Under the pieces are notes generated by a model. The model searched no databases and was not told where the DNA came from. It saw only the letters and a program-made list of their open reading frames with translations. The position numbers were made by a program, and so were the translations under genes. Below, one piece after another: positions 36,575-45,932 of a stretch of 56,344 nucleotides of DNA. How positions within the stretch are numbered: position 1 is the stretch's first letter; each line of letters opens with the position of its first letter. The stretch is from Paenibacillus sp. JCM 10914 (lineage in GTDB: Bacteria > Bacillota > Bacilli > Paenibacillales > Paenibacillaceae), in the NCBI RefSeq assembly GCF_001315105.1, contig NZ_BAZR01000035.1:1-56344 (forward strand), read 5' to 3'.

Positions 36575-36595
36575 AAAAAATAAGGAGTGATGATT

Positions 36596-37627
36596 TTGCA
36601 CATTCAGATCGTATTATTCGATGGTTTTGATCTGCTGGATGCGATTGGCCCCTATGAAGTCTTCTGTGCTGCAGGCATGTTTGCCGGGGAAGGCAAAGTA
36701 ACCGTGGAGTTAGTTAGTGCCGAAGGGGCAAGGGAAGTCCCAAGCGGCATGAACGGCCCCGCTATAGCCGCGACCCATTGGCTTGATCCGTATCGACCGG
36801 GTATTATTGTTGTGCCTGGAGCATCGGGACACCTGCAAGGCGAGGGGGTCCAGACCGTTCCGATGTTATTAGCCAAGGCGACGGAGACTCCCTTGGCAGG
36901 TCTTCTTAAACAGGCGATGGAGCAGAAAGATACAACCATCGCTACCGTATGCGGCGGCTCTATCTTGCTTGCAATGGAAGGGTTATTAGATGGCCGATAT
37001 GCTGTAACGAATCACCTCGGAATGGAAGTCCTTCAAGCAGCAGGTGCAATCCCTGTGCAGGCTAGGGTGGTAGAAGATGGCCGATTGGTGACAGGTGGCG
37101 GAGTTACCTCCGGATTGGACGTTGCTTTGTATCTTGTGGAGCGGGAACTGGGTCCTCAAATCTCACATGCGGTGGAGCAATTATTTGAATATGAACGGCG
37201 TGGAACGGTATGGCGATCAAGCGGGATTACACCTGTTGTCGGCAATCGTGAGGACGAGATCGGGAACGGAGACGATGCCGATCACGAACCCGCGTCAAGA
37301 CATGGCAACGTTGCTGCCTTTGAGGGTACTTGGGATATCTTGATTACAACGCCGATCGGTAAACTTTCCGTGCAACTGGAGATCACGTCAGAGCAAGGTC
37401 AAATCAGCGGAGTGGCTAGGCAAGGCAATGATATCGTCAGGTTCAAAGACCCCGCTATCCTTGATGATCGCCTAACCTGGTCACAGCAAGTGACTAAACC
37501 GATGCGGCTAAACCTTAAGTTCGATGTCGCCGTCGCTGGCGATCAGATGAGTGGCGTGGCAAAAGCCGGCAAGCTTCCGGCATCCAAGTTAACCGGTGTA
37601 CGAGTGCAGCATGAGCAAGGACGTTAG
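36596..37627 (+). CDS. DJ-1/PfpI family protein with extra C-terminal domain
   Basis: A 343-residue protein. Residues 1-190 form a class I glutamine-amidotransferase-like (DJ-1/PfpI) fold. The start is IVLFDGFDLLDAIGPYEVF, the nucleophile elbow is ATVCGGSILLAMEGLL with Cys near position 119, and TNHLGMEVL and VTGGGVTSGLDVALYLVE follow. This is the isonitrile-hydratase/transcription-factor-associated branch. The last ~100 residues (FEGTWDILITTPIGKLSVQLEITSEQGQISGVARQG) form a separate beta-rich domain not usual in this family. The TTG at 36596 lies eight bases after AAGGAG; in-frame GTG/ATG at 36587/36590 are too close. Expression is probably under TetR control. Confidence 0.82.
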   Translation: MHIQIVLFDGFDLLDAIGPYEVFCAAGMFAGEGKVTVELVSAEGAREVPSGMNGPAIAATHWLDPYRPGIIVVPGASGHLQGEGVQTVPMLLAKATETPLAGLLKQAMEQKDTTIATVCGGSILLAMEGLLDGRYAVTNHLGMEVLQAAGAIPVQARVVEDGRLVTGGGVTSGLDVALYLVERELGPQISHAVEQLFEYERRGTVWRSSGITPVVGNREDEIGNGDDADHEPASRHGNVAAFEGTWDILITTPIGKLSVQLEITSEQGQISGVARQGNDIVRFKDPAILDDRLTWSQQVTKPMRLNLKFDVAVAGDQMSGVAKAGKLPASKLTGVRVQHEQGR

Positions 37628-37924
37628 TTCCCATGCAATACCCCTTGCACGGTCTTCCACCATACTACCCTTCAAGTTCCGGCTCATATCGACCATAAAG
37701 TGGTGCTGTACACGTGCACCCCTGACACGGCTGTCACGCTGAAGGCATTAATCCATCCTGAATAGAATGGTTATAACTATACATTATCTGTTACTTCGCT
37801 TGCGAAATCCGATATGATAGTAGATATCTTGTATGAAATGGACGTGAAACCGTTGGTATAAACGCTTTGATATATTACCCCATGCTGTTTGACAATTTCA
37901 TATTACAATTTGTGGGAGGATATC
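37628..37924 (+). other. Intergenic region with a short unidentified coding-like relic
   Basis: No complete gene is seen. One frame ending at a TAG near 37765 reads AHIDHKVVLYTCTPDTAVTL and onward to IHPE, which vaguely recalls the start of an SRPBCC/AHSA1 domain but is too short to assign. The serine-hydrolase RBS GGGAGG is at the far end. Confidence 0.25.
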
Positions 37925-39381
37925 ATGAGCGATAGACAACGGATGATAGAACGATTGGACCGAATCTTATCTTCTTTTATGCAGCAAGAACCTTTGCCTG
38001 GCATGGCTGTCAGTGTGGTGTATGATCAGCAGATGCTTTATGCCCGAGGGTTTGGGGTTACAGATATACGTAGCGAGGAGCCCGTAACCGAGCACACGCG
38101 GTTTCATATGGCTTCGATCTCCAAAACGCTGGTAGCTACCGCCATCATGCAGCTTGCCGAAGATGGCCTCATTCAGTTAGAAGGTCTCGTCACCGATTAT
38201 GTGCCATATTTCGAGATGGCCGGGGATGATACTTACCGCAGTTTGACGATTCGTCAGCTTCTCAGCCACACCTCAGGATTGCCGGATGAGAATGATTTTT
38301 GCTGGGAGCAGCCGGAATATGACGAGGGAAGCCTGGAACGGTACGTACGAAGCCTGAAGGATTATCACATGCAAGGAGAGCCGGGGCAATCGTTCGCTTA
38401 CAGCAACATTGGCTACGAGATCTTAGGCGACGTGATTGCCAAGGTCACGGGCCACTCATTCGAGCTCTATATGAAAAAGAACATGCTGGAGCCAGCGGCT
38501 ATGCGGAACAGCACGTTTTTGAAAGAAGAAGTAGCTCGTGATTCCATGGCTATGCCGCATGTACTCGGGATGCAAGGGGGTTACGGGGCGGAGTACAGTC
38601 CTATATTCCTTATCACCGTGCACACGGTCCGAGTTCCACCTTGTATTCCAATGCCGTAGATATGTGCCGATACGCGCTGAGTCATTTACACAAATGCAGG
38701 GGAGCGAGCGCGAATGATGATGCCGCCGGATTCATCGACATGACCAGCTATGAACAGATGTGGTCCAAACACGCTGTGACGGGCTACGGCGACATGTTGA
38801 ACGACATGGGGCTTGGATGGTTCATAGGCGAGTATAAAGGCCGTCGTGTCATGTCTCATATGGGGCGAGATACCGGGTTTCGGAGTAACTTTTGGCTGCT
38901 TCCGGATGAAGGAATCGCTATAATCGTTATGATGAATGCGGACTATATCGGCAATAAAGTGCTCTGCGAGGCGATCCTGGATGTGCTGTTTGGGGATGAA
39001 GTGCCTTATATTCGGAGATCCCTGGCCCACCATCTATCGCAAGTAACGTTAGCTGCCGGTGTGGATGCGGCGATTCAGGAATATGCAGAGATTCAGCAGT
39101 CATGTCCTGAGCGTTTCCTCGTACTTGAAGGTGAATTCAACGCCGGTGCCTACACGTTAATGGGAAGAGGGTCGCTGCAAGAAGGCATCCGGGTGCTGCA
39201 GTTATCGGTACAGCTATTCCCCGAATCCTCGAATCTTCACGATAGCCTGGGCGAGATGTATCGGCTCGCGGGGGAGCGCGAACTCGCGCTCAAGCATTAC
39301 CAACGATCGGTGGAACTGGATTCCGAGCACCTGGACGGCAAGCGCATGATCGAGGAACTGCTGCAAGAGGGTCAATCATAA
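37925..39381 (+). pseudogene. Serine hydrolase (class C beta-lactamase fold) with TPR tail, frameshifted
   Basis: A cytoplasmic beta-lactamase-fold hydrolase. SxxK is SISK at residues 64-67, the Tyr motif is YSN in QSFAYSNIGYEILG, and the core phrase TIRQLLSHTSGLPDE is typical of the serine hydrolase family. A one-base loss near 38610 separates YGAEYSPIF from PYHRAHGPSSTLYSNAVDM in the next frame. The second half holds GLGWFIGEYKGRRVMSHMGRDTGFRSNFWLLPDEG (the HxG region) and ends in a TPR-like stretch (LHDSLGEMYRLAGERELALKHYQRSVELD). The ATG at 37925 follows GGGAGG. Peptidase, esterase or amidase activity cannot be distinguished. Confidence 0.82.
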
Positions 39382-39390
39382 AGATATGTT

Positions 39391-39430
39391 AAAAAGCACG
39401 GCATCCAGCTAAGCGGATGCCGTGCTTTTT
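39391..39430. terminator. Bidirectional terminator
   Basis: AAAAAGCACGGCATCC pairs with GGATGCCGTGCTTTTT around AGCTAAGC; it serves both converging genes. Confidence 0.9.
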
Positions 39431-39442
39431 GTAATGCCTGCG

Positions 39443-41044
39443 CTACTCCCGATAACCGATCTGTCCGTTGACCACGGTCATAACGGCTTTCACCTGCAGC
39501 AGCTCCTCGGGGTCCATCCGATCGTGCAGATGACGATCGACAACGGTGAAGTCCGCGAACTTTCCAACCGCTAGCGTACCTCGGACATCGGCCTCCCCGG
39601 CAGCCTGGGCAGCGCCACTCGTGAACAACCCTACCGCTTCACTCACGCTAAGCTTCTCTTCCGGCAAATAGCCGTCGTGATGCTCACCTGGCTTACGTCT
39701 TGTGACTGCGGCATGAATGCCGAGGAACGGATTCAGCGGCTCGATAGGAGCATCGCTGCCTCCCGCACAAGCCAGCCCGGTTTGCAGCCATTTCTTCCAT
39801 GCGTATAAATAGCTTGTCCGATCAGGACCCACTCGATCTTGTACCCAGGGGAAATCACTGGGGACGAACCGGGGCTGAATATCGACGGCCAGATTCATCC
39901 GCATCATCCGCTGCACGGTCTGCGGCTGCACGATCTGAGCGTGAATGAACCGGTCCGGGAATTGGAAATCGAGGCTCAGCGGATGTAGTCCCAGGGCATC
40001 TGCCATCATCTCCGCCGCACCGTCTCCAATGGCATGGAACGCCACGGGATAACCGAGTTCCCTGACTTGTCCCACGATAGCCTGCAGTTCCGCAGGCGTG
40101 TGCATTGCAAGGCCGCGCGTGCCGGGATGGTCGGAATAGGGTTCCTGCAAGAACGCGGTCCGGCCTCCCACTGCACCGTCGGCAAACAGCTTGATCGCTC
40201 CGATTCGGTACCAGTCGCTGCCGCTGCCCACTTGCATGCCAAGCTCCCGAATCTCATCCATGAAACCATGGAACATGAGCTGGTGTGTACGGAAACTCAA
40301 CCCTTCTTCTCGCAACTCCTGTTGGATGCGCAGCATCGCTTCTACACTGCCCAGAAGTCGCAGATCCTCGGTATGGGCAGCCGTAAGGCCGAGCCGGAGC
40401 GCATCACGCGCGGCGCTCTCGATCGCTGCCTTCAATTGATTCGGCTCCGGCTGGGGTTGGGCGTTAGTGAAAGGCATGGAGGCATTCTCGTAAATCCATC
40501 CGTTCAGCCGCCCATCCGCATCTCGTCCAAAGCTGCCTGAAGGGGTATCAGGGATATCCTCGGCTACGCCAGCTCTGCGAAAAGCCTCGGAGTTGGCAAG
40601 AAAGGCATGGAAGCAGGTCCGGGTCAAATAGACAGGATGCTGGTCGGTTACTGCATCGAGCTCATCTCGATGGGGTGTCTGACCGGCCTCGAAATGATTC
40701 TCATTCCAGTTCAGACCCAGAATCCATTCACCGGGCGGTGTGAGGGCCGCGCGCTCGCGGACCATATGCAGCATTTCCTCTTTGGAAGAGGCGTTCGTGA
40801 AGTCCAGCATGCTCAGCTTGAGGCCATGCAGCCCCAAATGCATGTGGGCATCGACAAGGCCAGGCAGTACATAGGCGCCGTCCCAATCGACAGTGTTATA
40901 ACTTTTGCCGGTGAGCTGAAGCCGCAGTTCGGCTGCCGAGCCGATCGCTTTGATTTTTCCGTCCTCAACGTATATCGAATCGATACCGGGTGATCCTGGT
41001 GACTGTTGAAAGAGTCTACCGTGGGTATACAGCGTTGCTACCAA
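39443..41044 (-). CDS. Amidohydrolase family protein (YtcJ-like)
   Basis: A 533-residue metal-dependent hydrolase of the YtcJ branch. Metal ligands: VLPGLVDAHMHLGLHG (HxH), then RIGAIKLFADGAVGGRTA (carboxylated-Lys/acidic region), FHAIGDGA, FIHAQIV and CAGGSDAPIEPLNPFLGI (Asp). The N- and C-terminal beta-sandwich ends are present (YTHGRLFQQ... and GKFADFTVVDRHL). It starts at TTG 41044 with GGAGG ten bases upstream. The substrate is unknown; this group often acts on N-acyl or exoenzyme-like amides. Confidence 0.85.
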   Translation of the reverse strand: MVATLYTHGRLFQQSPGSPGIDSIYVEDGKIKAIGSAAELRLQLTGKSYNTVDWDGAYVLPGLVDAHMHLGLHGLKLSMLDFTNASSKEEMLHMVRERAALTPPGEWILGLNWNENHFEAGQTPHRDELDAVTDQHPVYLTRTCFHAFLANSEAFRRAGVAEDIPDTPSGSFGRDADGRLNGWIYENASMPFTNAQPQPEPNQLKAAIESAARDALRLGLTAAHTEDLRLLGSVEAMLRIQQELREEGLSFRTHQLMFHGFMDEIRELGMQVGSGSDWYRIGAIKLFADGAVGGRTAFLQEPYSDHPGTRGLAMHTPAELQAIVGQVRELGYPVAFHAIGDGAAEMMADALGLHPLSLDFQFPDRFIHAQIVQPQTVQRMMRMNLAVDIQPRFVPSDFPWVQDRVGPDRTSYLYAWKKWLQTGLACAGGSDAPIEPLNPFLGIHAAVTRRKPGEHHDGYLPEEKLSVSEAVGLFTSGAAQAAGEADVRGTLAVGKFADFTVVDRHLHDRMDPEELLQVKAVMTVVNGQIGYRE

Positions 41045-41102
41045 TAAACTCGCACCTCCATTTATAACTCTTTTACTTAGAAATAGTATAACAGACCCGC
41101 CA

Positions 41103-41132
41103 AAGAGCAGCCCAGTATCCCGGGCTGCTCTT
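41103..41132 (-). terminator. Terminator of the alpha/beta hydrolase gene
   Basis: AAGAGCAGCCC/CGGGCTGCTCTT hairpin directly after the minus-strand stop at 41138, with a short T-rich tail on that strand. Confidence 0.75.
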
Positions 41133-41137
41133 CTTTG

Positions 41138-42085
41138 TTATTGCACATAAGTGCCGATGAATTCCGCTACTTCCCGGTCATACCCTTCGGGATCGAATTG
41201 CCGGGCCATACCGTGTCCGGCCTCAGGTACAACGAACAACTTCTTCTCTTCGGGTCCATGCTCATACAGCTCGTACACCATCTCTGTGGGAACGAACAGA
41301 TCGCCGCCGCCGTGAATGAAGAGGGTCGGGGTCGTGGACTTCTTAACCTGCTCCAAGGCCGACGCCTCATTAAATGAATAACCAGCACGGATCTTGGTCA
41401 ACAGGCTCGTGGATTGGACCAGTGGGAAGGAGGGCAGTTTATACATCCGTTTCAATTGGTATGTCAGCTCTTCCTTGACCGAGGTATACCCGCAGTCCTC
41501 AACGATCGCTTTCACTTGGGAAGGCAACTCCTCGCCGCTGGTCATCATGACGGTGGCACCGCCCATGGAGACGCCGTGCAGCACGACTTGAGCATCGGAG
41601 CCGACTTGTTCAATTACCCGGTTAATCCACTGTATATAATCGAGCCGTTCGGGCCAACCAAAGCCGATATAATCGCCTTCACTGCGTCCGTGGCCGCGTG
41701 CGTCCGGCAGTAGTACATGATAACCCAGCTCTTCGTGATACATTTGTGCCAGACTACTCATCTGCCTGGAATGACCGGAATAGCCATGTGCGAGAATCAC
41801 CGTTTTGGTTGAGTCGGTCTTTGCGGGCAAATAATAGGCATGCAGTTTCAGGCCGTCGCCCGAATCCAAGCTCCAGTCCTGAAAGCTCTGCTGCGCCCAC
41901 CACTCCTTACTGTCCGCGAACGGATTCTCGATATCGGAGTTGGCCTCTAGATCCGGGTTGCCGCTGAGGAAATCCTTATCCGCCCGTGCAATCGCGACAT
42001 TGTAGAAGTAGAAGCTGGCCGCAACGACGATGATAATCAATAATGCGATAAAAGTTGAAGTCATGATGAATATCCTTTTTGTCAT
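41138..42085 (-). CDS. Membrane-anchored alpha/beta hydrolase
   Basis: A 315-residue hydrolase. An N-terminal membrane anchor (RIFIMTSTFIALLIIIVVAASFYFY) places the catalytic domain outside the membrane. HGYSGHSRQM forms the oxyanion loop, VVLHGVSMGGATVMM holds the nucleophile Ser (GxSxG), TLFIHGGGDLFVP holds the Asp, and EAGHGMARQ the His. It resembles the YqkD-type extracellular hydrolases of Bacillus. GGAGG precedes the ATG. Probably an esterase or lipase on unknown substrates. Confidence 0.85.
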   Translation of the reverse strand: MTKRIFIMTSTFIALLIIIVVAASFYFYNVAIARADKDFLSGNPDLEANSDIENPFADSKEWWAQQSFQDWSLDSGDGLKLHAYYLPAKTDSTKTVILAHGYSGHSRQMSSLAQMYHEELGYHVLLPDARGHGRSEGDYIGFGWPERLDYIQWINRVIEQVGSDAQVVLHGVSMGGATVMMTSGEELPSQVKAIVEDCGYTSVKEELTYQLKRMYKLPSFPLVQSTSLLTKIRAGYSFNEASALEQVKKSTTPTLFIHGGGDLFVPTEMVYELYEHGPEEKKLFVVPEAGHGMARQFDPEGYDREVAEFIGTYVQ

Positions 42086-42260
42086 GGTGATTTATATCCT
42101 CCCCGTTGAATGGGCTCGTATACGATCATAGATGAGGAAAGAATATACGATTTCAAGCGAATGTTCTATATATCGGCTAGATGATATGAATACTTAACCT
42201 ACATTAAATGCCCCTATCTGGGAAAAATAGAGAGCAGCAAGTAATGGAGGTGTACAGCTT

Positions 42261-42704
42261 GTGAGTAATCGCTTCATCGGATGGATACTGGCGATCGCGG
42301 TTGCGGCGGCTGCGCCGCTGCCGTCACCCAAAGCTGCGACTCATGTCATGCCTCAGTCGGATAGCGAGGCCTTGCAATACCACGATATCGTCATGTTATT
42401 ACTCCTGCCCCAGATCGATAAGGCAGTTGGAGCGCAGTATGCCAGCACCTTGAAGGAACCGCCTATCGTATATCCTTATTATATCGATGTTACCCATCTC
42501 GAGCGAGTGAATGGCTTTCGCGGCTTTCAATTCCGGATCACGATTGAGGTCTACCCGGTCGTCGGTCCACATCTTACGGTCGGGAAGGATAGACTAGAGT
42601 TTGAGATTGCTCCCGATATGGCGAATGGAACAGCCAAGCTGCTGGATTTCAAGCATTTGGAAACGCATGAACTGCCGTCGCATTGGCAGCATGTTTTGAA
42701 ATAG
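42261..42704 (+). CDS. DUF3888 secreted protein
   Basis: A 147-residue exported protein with signal peptide MSNRFIGWILAIAVAAAAPLPSPKAA and a DUF3888-type body (LQYHDIVMLLLLPQIDKAVGAQYASTLKEPPIVYPYYIDV, then FRITIEVYPVVGPHLTVGKDRLEFEI). The GTG start at 42261 has GGAGG ten bases upstream. The family is found mainly in Bacillus/Paenibacillus and has no known function. It converges on the M28 peptidase gene with six bases between stops. Confidence 0.75.
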   Translation: MSNRFIGWILAIAVAAAAPLPSPKAATHVMPQSDSEALQYHDIVMLLLLPQIDKAVGAQYASTLKEPPIVYPYYIDVTHLERVNGFRGFQFRITIEVYPVVGPHLTVGKDRLEFEIAPDMANGTAKLLDFKHLETHELPSHWQHVLK

Positions 42705-42709
42705 CTGGA

Positions 42710-44461
42710 TCAAACTCTTCTTTCATAGACAGGCCGTTCAGGACCCGGTTCAGCTTGAATCCATCCTATGCTAAGCAGGACGATGATCGCGACGAAAGCT
42801 GCAGGCAGAACCCACTTCCAAGAATGTGCCATGGCTCGAACGAATGGAGAAGCGTACGCCAGCAGCAGAGCAGCAAGAACCACGCTGAACAGCTGAATAT
42901 CCAGTGGCAGCATGAGGAACAGAATATGAAAGATCGAAGCGAACAGCAGCACCGGGACGATCGTTGTCAGCAGCACCGCCACAGGATGGTTCAATGATTC
43001 CTGCGGATCGCGCGTCCAGGCTGCCCATGCCATGATCACGATCTGTACGACCAGCGGGATAGCCAATAGATAGCTGGCACCCGGGAGGAGCCAGGTCGAA
43101 GCTCCGAGCAGCAGCAGGAACCAGAATGATCCGCCCAGCATCGTCTCGCTTTCATTTGCTACTGGCAAGATCCAGCGCGTCAAAGCAACATGGATGATTA
43201 CCGTTAACAGTAAGAAACTCGTACTGTATAACAAAAAGTCGTATGTAGCACCGGAATATTGCGTCATTTCCTTCGCCCATAGCGTATAGATCAGCTTCCA
43301 CAATCCGAGGGACAGTGCAGCCGACAAGACAGACGAGAGCAGTCCGATCATAAAACTGATGACCATACCTTTCACGCGTATCAGGGAGAATCGGTAATAG
43401 AACCCGGCAACGATCAGCCATAAAGCTGTTATCAATATCGTGGTCGGAACAGCAAAGCTTGCGGGATAATGCAATAACAACCCGAACAGGTTGAAATAAA
43501 TACGGTTGCCGGATGCCCCGAGCTCTTCCAGATCCATATTGCCAAAATGCTGTGCCACCGCGAGCGCATTGCCCCCCTGATGCTGCATCGTTTCTAAAGA
43601 GACGTTGTCGACGTTATCCATTGGGGTATGGTAGACTTCCCAGCCGTCCCCGTAGGCAAAGTTCAGGCCAGGAAGGTTATGCTCAAGCGCTACGGTCAGG
43701 TCGGTATCGTTCGGAAGAAGCTGATAAAGATCGCCCAGCAATGAATTGCTGACCGGGCTGGATACCGCTGTGGCAAATTCCTTGATCAGCCTACTATTAT
43801 CTTTGCTTGTCTGGAACATGAAGGAGGAGCCTTTAGATCCTCTTGCCTCAAAATTGGCGACCAGACCTACCTCCTGATGCTTGACGTCGCGGAAGAATAC
43901 CTCAGCCCCCAGCAGCCCGCGCTCTTCTCCATCCGTGAATAGAATCCAAATATCATTCAACGGCTGGGGCCCCGCCTTGATCGCTCTGGCGGTTTCCAGT
44001 AAGGATGCCACGCTAACCGAAGCATCGTTCGCACCAGGACCTTCGGCCACGGAATCATAATGCGACATGAGCAGAAGCGGCTTGCCGCCACCCGAACCCT
44101 TAATAACCCCGAGCAAATTCGTTAGCTCAACGTTCGCATCGACATAGGTCGTCTGAAGCCAGCCGCTGAATGGCTGGACATCCGGATTTAACCCGAGTAG
44201 TTCCATCTGCTCCACCAGATACGATCTGACCGCTTCATGAGCCGGCGACCCCATAGGATGCGGCTCTTGCGCGATCTGCTTTACATGTTCCATCGCCCGC
44301 TCAGCGGAGAATTCGGTTGGATCTGCTTCAATTCCTTTAGGAGCAGGTGGTTTTTCAGCCCATAATATGATCGATATGACCGTAATGACGGCAAGTATCA
44401 TCCAGAACGCAAGCCCATAGGACGGCCTGGTCCGGGGGTGCTTATGTAATTGAATTTGCAT
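42710..44461 (-). CDS. M28-family membrane peptidase
   Basis: A 583-residue protein. The N-terminal membrane segment is followed by an M28 zinc aminopeptidase domain: LLLMSHYDSVAEGPGANDASVSVASLLETAR (His and bridging Asp), FTDGEERGLLGAEVF (Glu pair), and VYHTPMDNVDNVSLETMQHQGGNAL (His). The C-terminal half has about eight membrane segments (YPASFAVPTTILITALWLIVAGF, LLFASIFHILFLMLPLDIQLFSVVLAALLLAYA). The architecture is like Fxna/ERMP1-type peptidases. The ATG at 44461 follows GGAAAG; a GTG at 44473 is an alternative. The peptidase domain should face outward. Confidence 0.85.
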   Translation of the reverse strand: MQIQLHKHPRTRPSYGLAFWMILAVITVISIILWAEKPPAPKGIEADPTEFSAERAMEHVKQIAQEPHPMGSPAHEAVRSYLVEQMELLGLNPDVQPFSGWLQTTYVDANVELTNLLGVIKGSGGGKPLLLMSHYDSVAEGPGANDASVSVASLLETARAIKAGPQPLNDIWILFTDGEERGLLGAEVFFRDVKHQEVGLVANFEARGSKGSSFMFQTSKDNSRLIKEFATAVSSPVSNSLLGDLYQLLPNDTDLTVALEHNLPGLNFAYGDGWEVYHTPMDNVDNVSLETMQHQGGNALAVAQHFGNMDLEELGASGNRIYFNLFGLLLHYPASFAVPTTILITALWLIVAGFYYRFSLIRVKGMVISFMIGLLSSVLSAALSLGLWKLIYTLWAKEMTQYSGATYDFLLYSTSFLLLTVIIHVALTRWILPVANESETMLGGSFWFLLLLGASTWLLPGASYLLAIPLVVQIVIMAWAAWTRDPQESLNHPVAVLLTTIVPVLLFASIFHILFLMLPLDIQLFSVVLAALLLAYASPFVRAMAHSWKWVLPAAFVAIIVLLSIGWIQAEPGPERPVYERRV

Positions 44462-44677
44462 GGATACGCCCACTTTCCATAAGTATAGTGGCAGGCCTTT
44501 TTACAAGAGGTGTATATCTGTGCAAGTTAGCAGCCTTAACAAATCGTAGTTCCATAATATGACATGTGTCAAGACTTAGTTATTTAGCCATGGGGATGGA
44601 TCGGATCGAAATATAAATTTTGGTAAATTCATGATAATGTATATCTGGAGAACAACGATACCAGGGTGGTGCGAAAT

Positions 44678-45070
44678 GTGGCGAGATACCGCTTGTTTAT
44701 ACTGATTCTGCTGGTGTTCGTTCTGGGCTGTTCGCGGGAGCCGGATCAGGCTGCGGTGGAGCAGCTCTTCGAGGGGAAAGAGCCGGGTATTCACCTTCAT
44801 TATTTTTACGAAGATGCGTCTATGTCGCATGGTAAAGCCCATGTGCTGTGGTGGAGCGATGAGGATGATAACTTCCGACTGAACGCAGAGTCCATCCATA
44901 ACCATCTGCATGATGTAGGGTCAGGGGATAATCGAGAGTGGGCGAAGGATCTTGGACTGAGCCAATTCCCGGTATTCGTGCTGACCAATCAAGCTGAAAT
45001 CCTAAGCGTAACGAATGATTTGGAGAAGGTGAGGAAGGTGATCAGCCGCGAGATGGCATCCTCGAAATAA
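44678..45070 (+). CDS. Small lipoprotein with thioredoxin-like features
   Basis: A 130-residue lipoprotein. The signal is RYRLFILILLVFVLGC with a lipobox Cys. The body ends in LGLSQFPVFVLTNQAEILSVTND, where FPVFVL resembles a thioredoxin cis-Pro strand, but no CxxC is present, so it is not a standard oxidoreductase. The GTG at 44678 has GGGTGG eight bases upstream; a GTG at 44666 has none. Function unknown. Confidence 0.65.
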   Translation: MARYRLFILILLVFVLGCSREPDQAAVEQLFEGKEPGIHLHYFYEDASMSHGKAHVLWWSDEDDNFRLNAESIHNHLHDVGSGDNREWAKDLGLSQFPVFVLTNQAEILSVTNDLEKVRKVISREMASSK

Positions 45071-45146
45071 TAGGCCTTTCAACGTCATATGTTAATATGG
45101 AGGAACGGGTGATCCGTGCCCAAATCTATAGCTGAGGTGAGGCGAG

Positions 45147-45863
45147 ATGAGTAGAGCTGAGGAGAGAGTTGGCAAGACCAAGCAAGAGTTGGACCGGGTG
45201 GTGTTCATTGGACGTACGTATCAGGAATATATGCGGATGTTTGATCTGCAATTACCGGAACTCGTTGGCAAAAAGATATTGGATTGCCCAGCGGGAGCAT
45301 GTTCGTTCACCGCTCACGGTTCGAGGTTAGGGCTCGATATTATCGCAAGTGACATAACCTATGATCACAAGATCGATGACCTGGAGCACAAGGGGCTGCA
45401 AGATATCGGGCATGCGATGGAAACGATGGAACAGGCGAAGGGCAATTATGTGTGGGATGATTACGGGAATGTCGACGGGCTTAGCCGGCATCGCCATCAA
45501 GCCCTCCAGGATTGTGTGCGGGATATGCGGGAGTCTCCGGAGCGCTACGTCGCTGCGGTTCTGCCGGAGCTGCCTTTTGAAGACGAACAGTTTCATTTGG
45601 TGCTGTCCGCTCATTTTCTGTTTATGTACAGTGACCGATTGGATTATGACTTTCACAAGCAGACAATAAAGGAACTGTTGCGGGTAGCCTCGGAGGAGAT
45701 TCGCATCTTTCCATTAACCGATTTAACGGGATCACGTTACGACCATTTGGATCGCTTGATTCACGAGCTGGAAGCGGAAGGTCTGCGGGTGACGGAGAAC
45801 AAGGTGCCTTATGAGTTTATGCGAAACGGCAATTCGCTGCTGAGCATCCGTAAGAACATATAA
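45147..45863 (+). CDS. SAM-methyltransferase-like protein
   Basis: A 238-residue class I methyltransferase-like protein. Motif I is LVGKKILDCPAGACSFTAHGSRLG (unusual Pro/Ala form), followed by IIASDITYD. LPFEDEQFHLVLSAHFLFMYSD is the motif II region. The substrate and activity are unclear, since the glycine motif deviates. A GAGGTGAGGCGAG site precedes the ATG. Its end is marked by a terminator. Confidence 0.75.
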   Translation: MSRAEERVGKTKQELDRVVFIGRTYQEYMRMFDLQLPELVGKKILDCPAGACSFTAHGSRLGLDIIASDITYDHKIDDLEHKGLQDIGHAMETMEQAKGNYVWDDYGNVDGLSRHRHQALQDCVRDMRESPERYVAAVLPELPFEDEQFHLVLSAHFLFMYSDRLDYDFHKQTIKELLRVASEEIRIFPLTDLTGSRYDHLDRLIHELEAEGLRVTENKVPYEFMRNGNSLLSIRKNI

Positions 45864-45871
45864 ATCAGTTC

Positions 45872-45915
45872 AAGAGGGAAGTATGCGGGTGAAAATCCGC
45901 CACTTCTCTCTTTTT
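45872..45915 (+). terminator. Terminator after methyltransferase-like gene
   Basis: GAGGGAAGT pairs with ACTTCTCTC (one G-U), extended by GCGG/CCGC, followed by TTTTT. Confidence 0.75.
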
Positions 45916-45932
45916 AATATGTGTCGTCGAAG

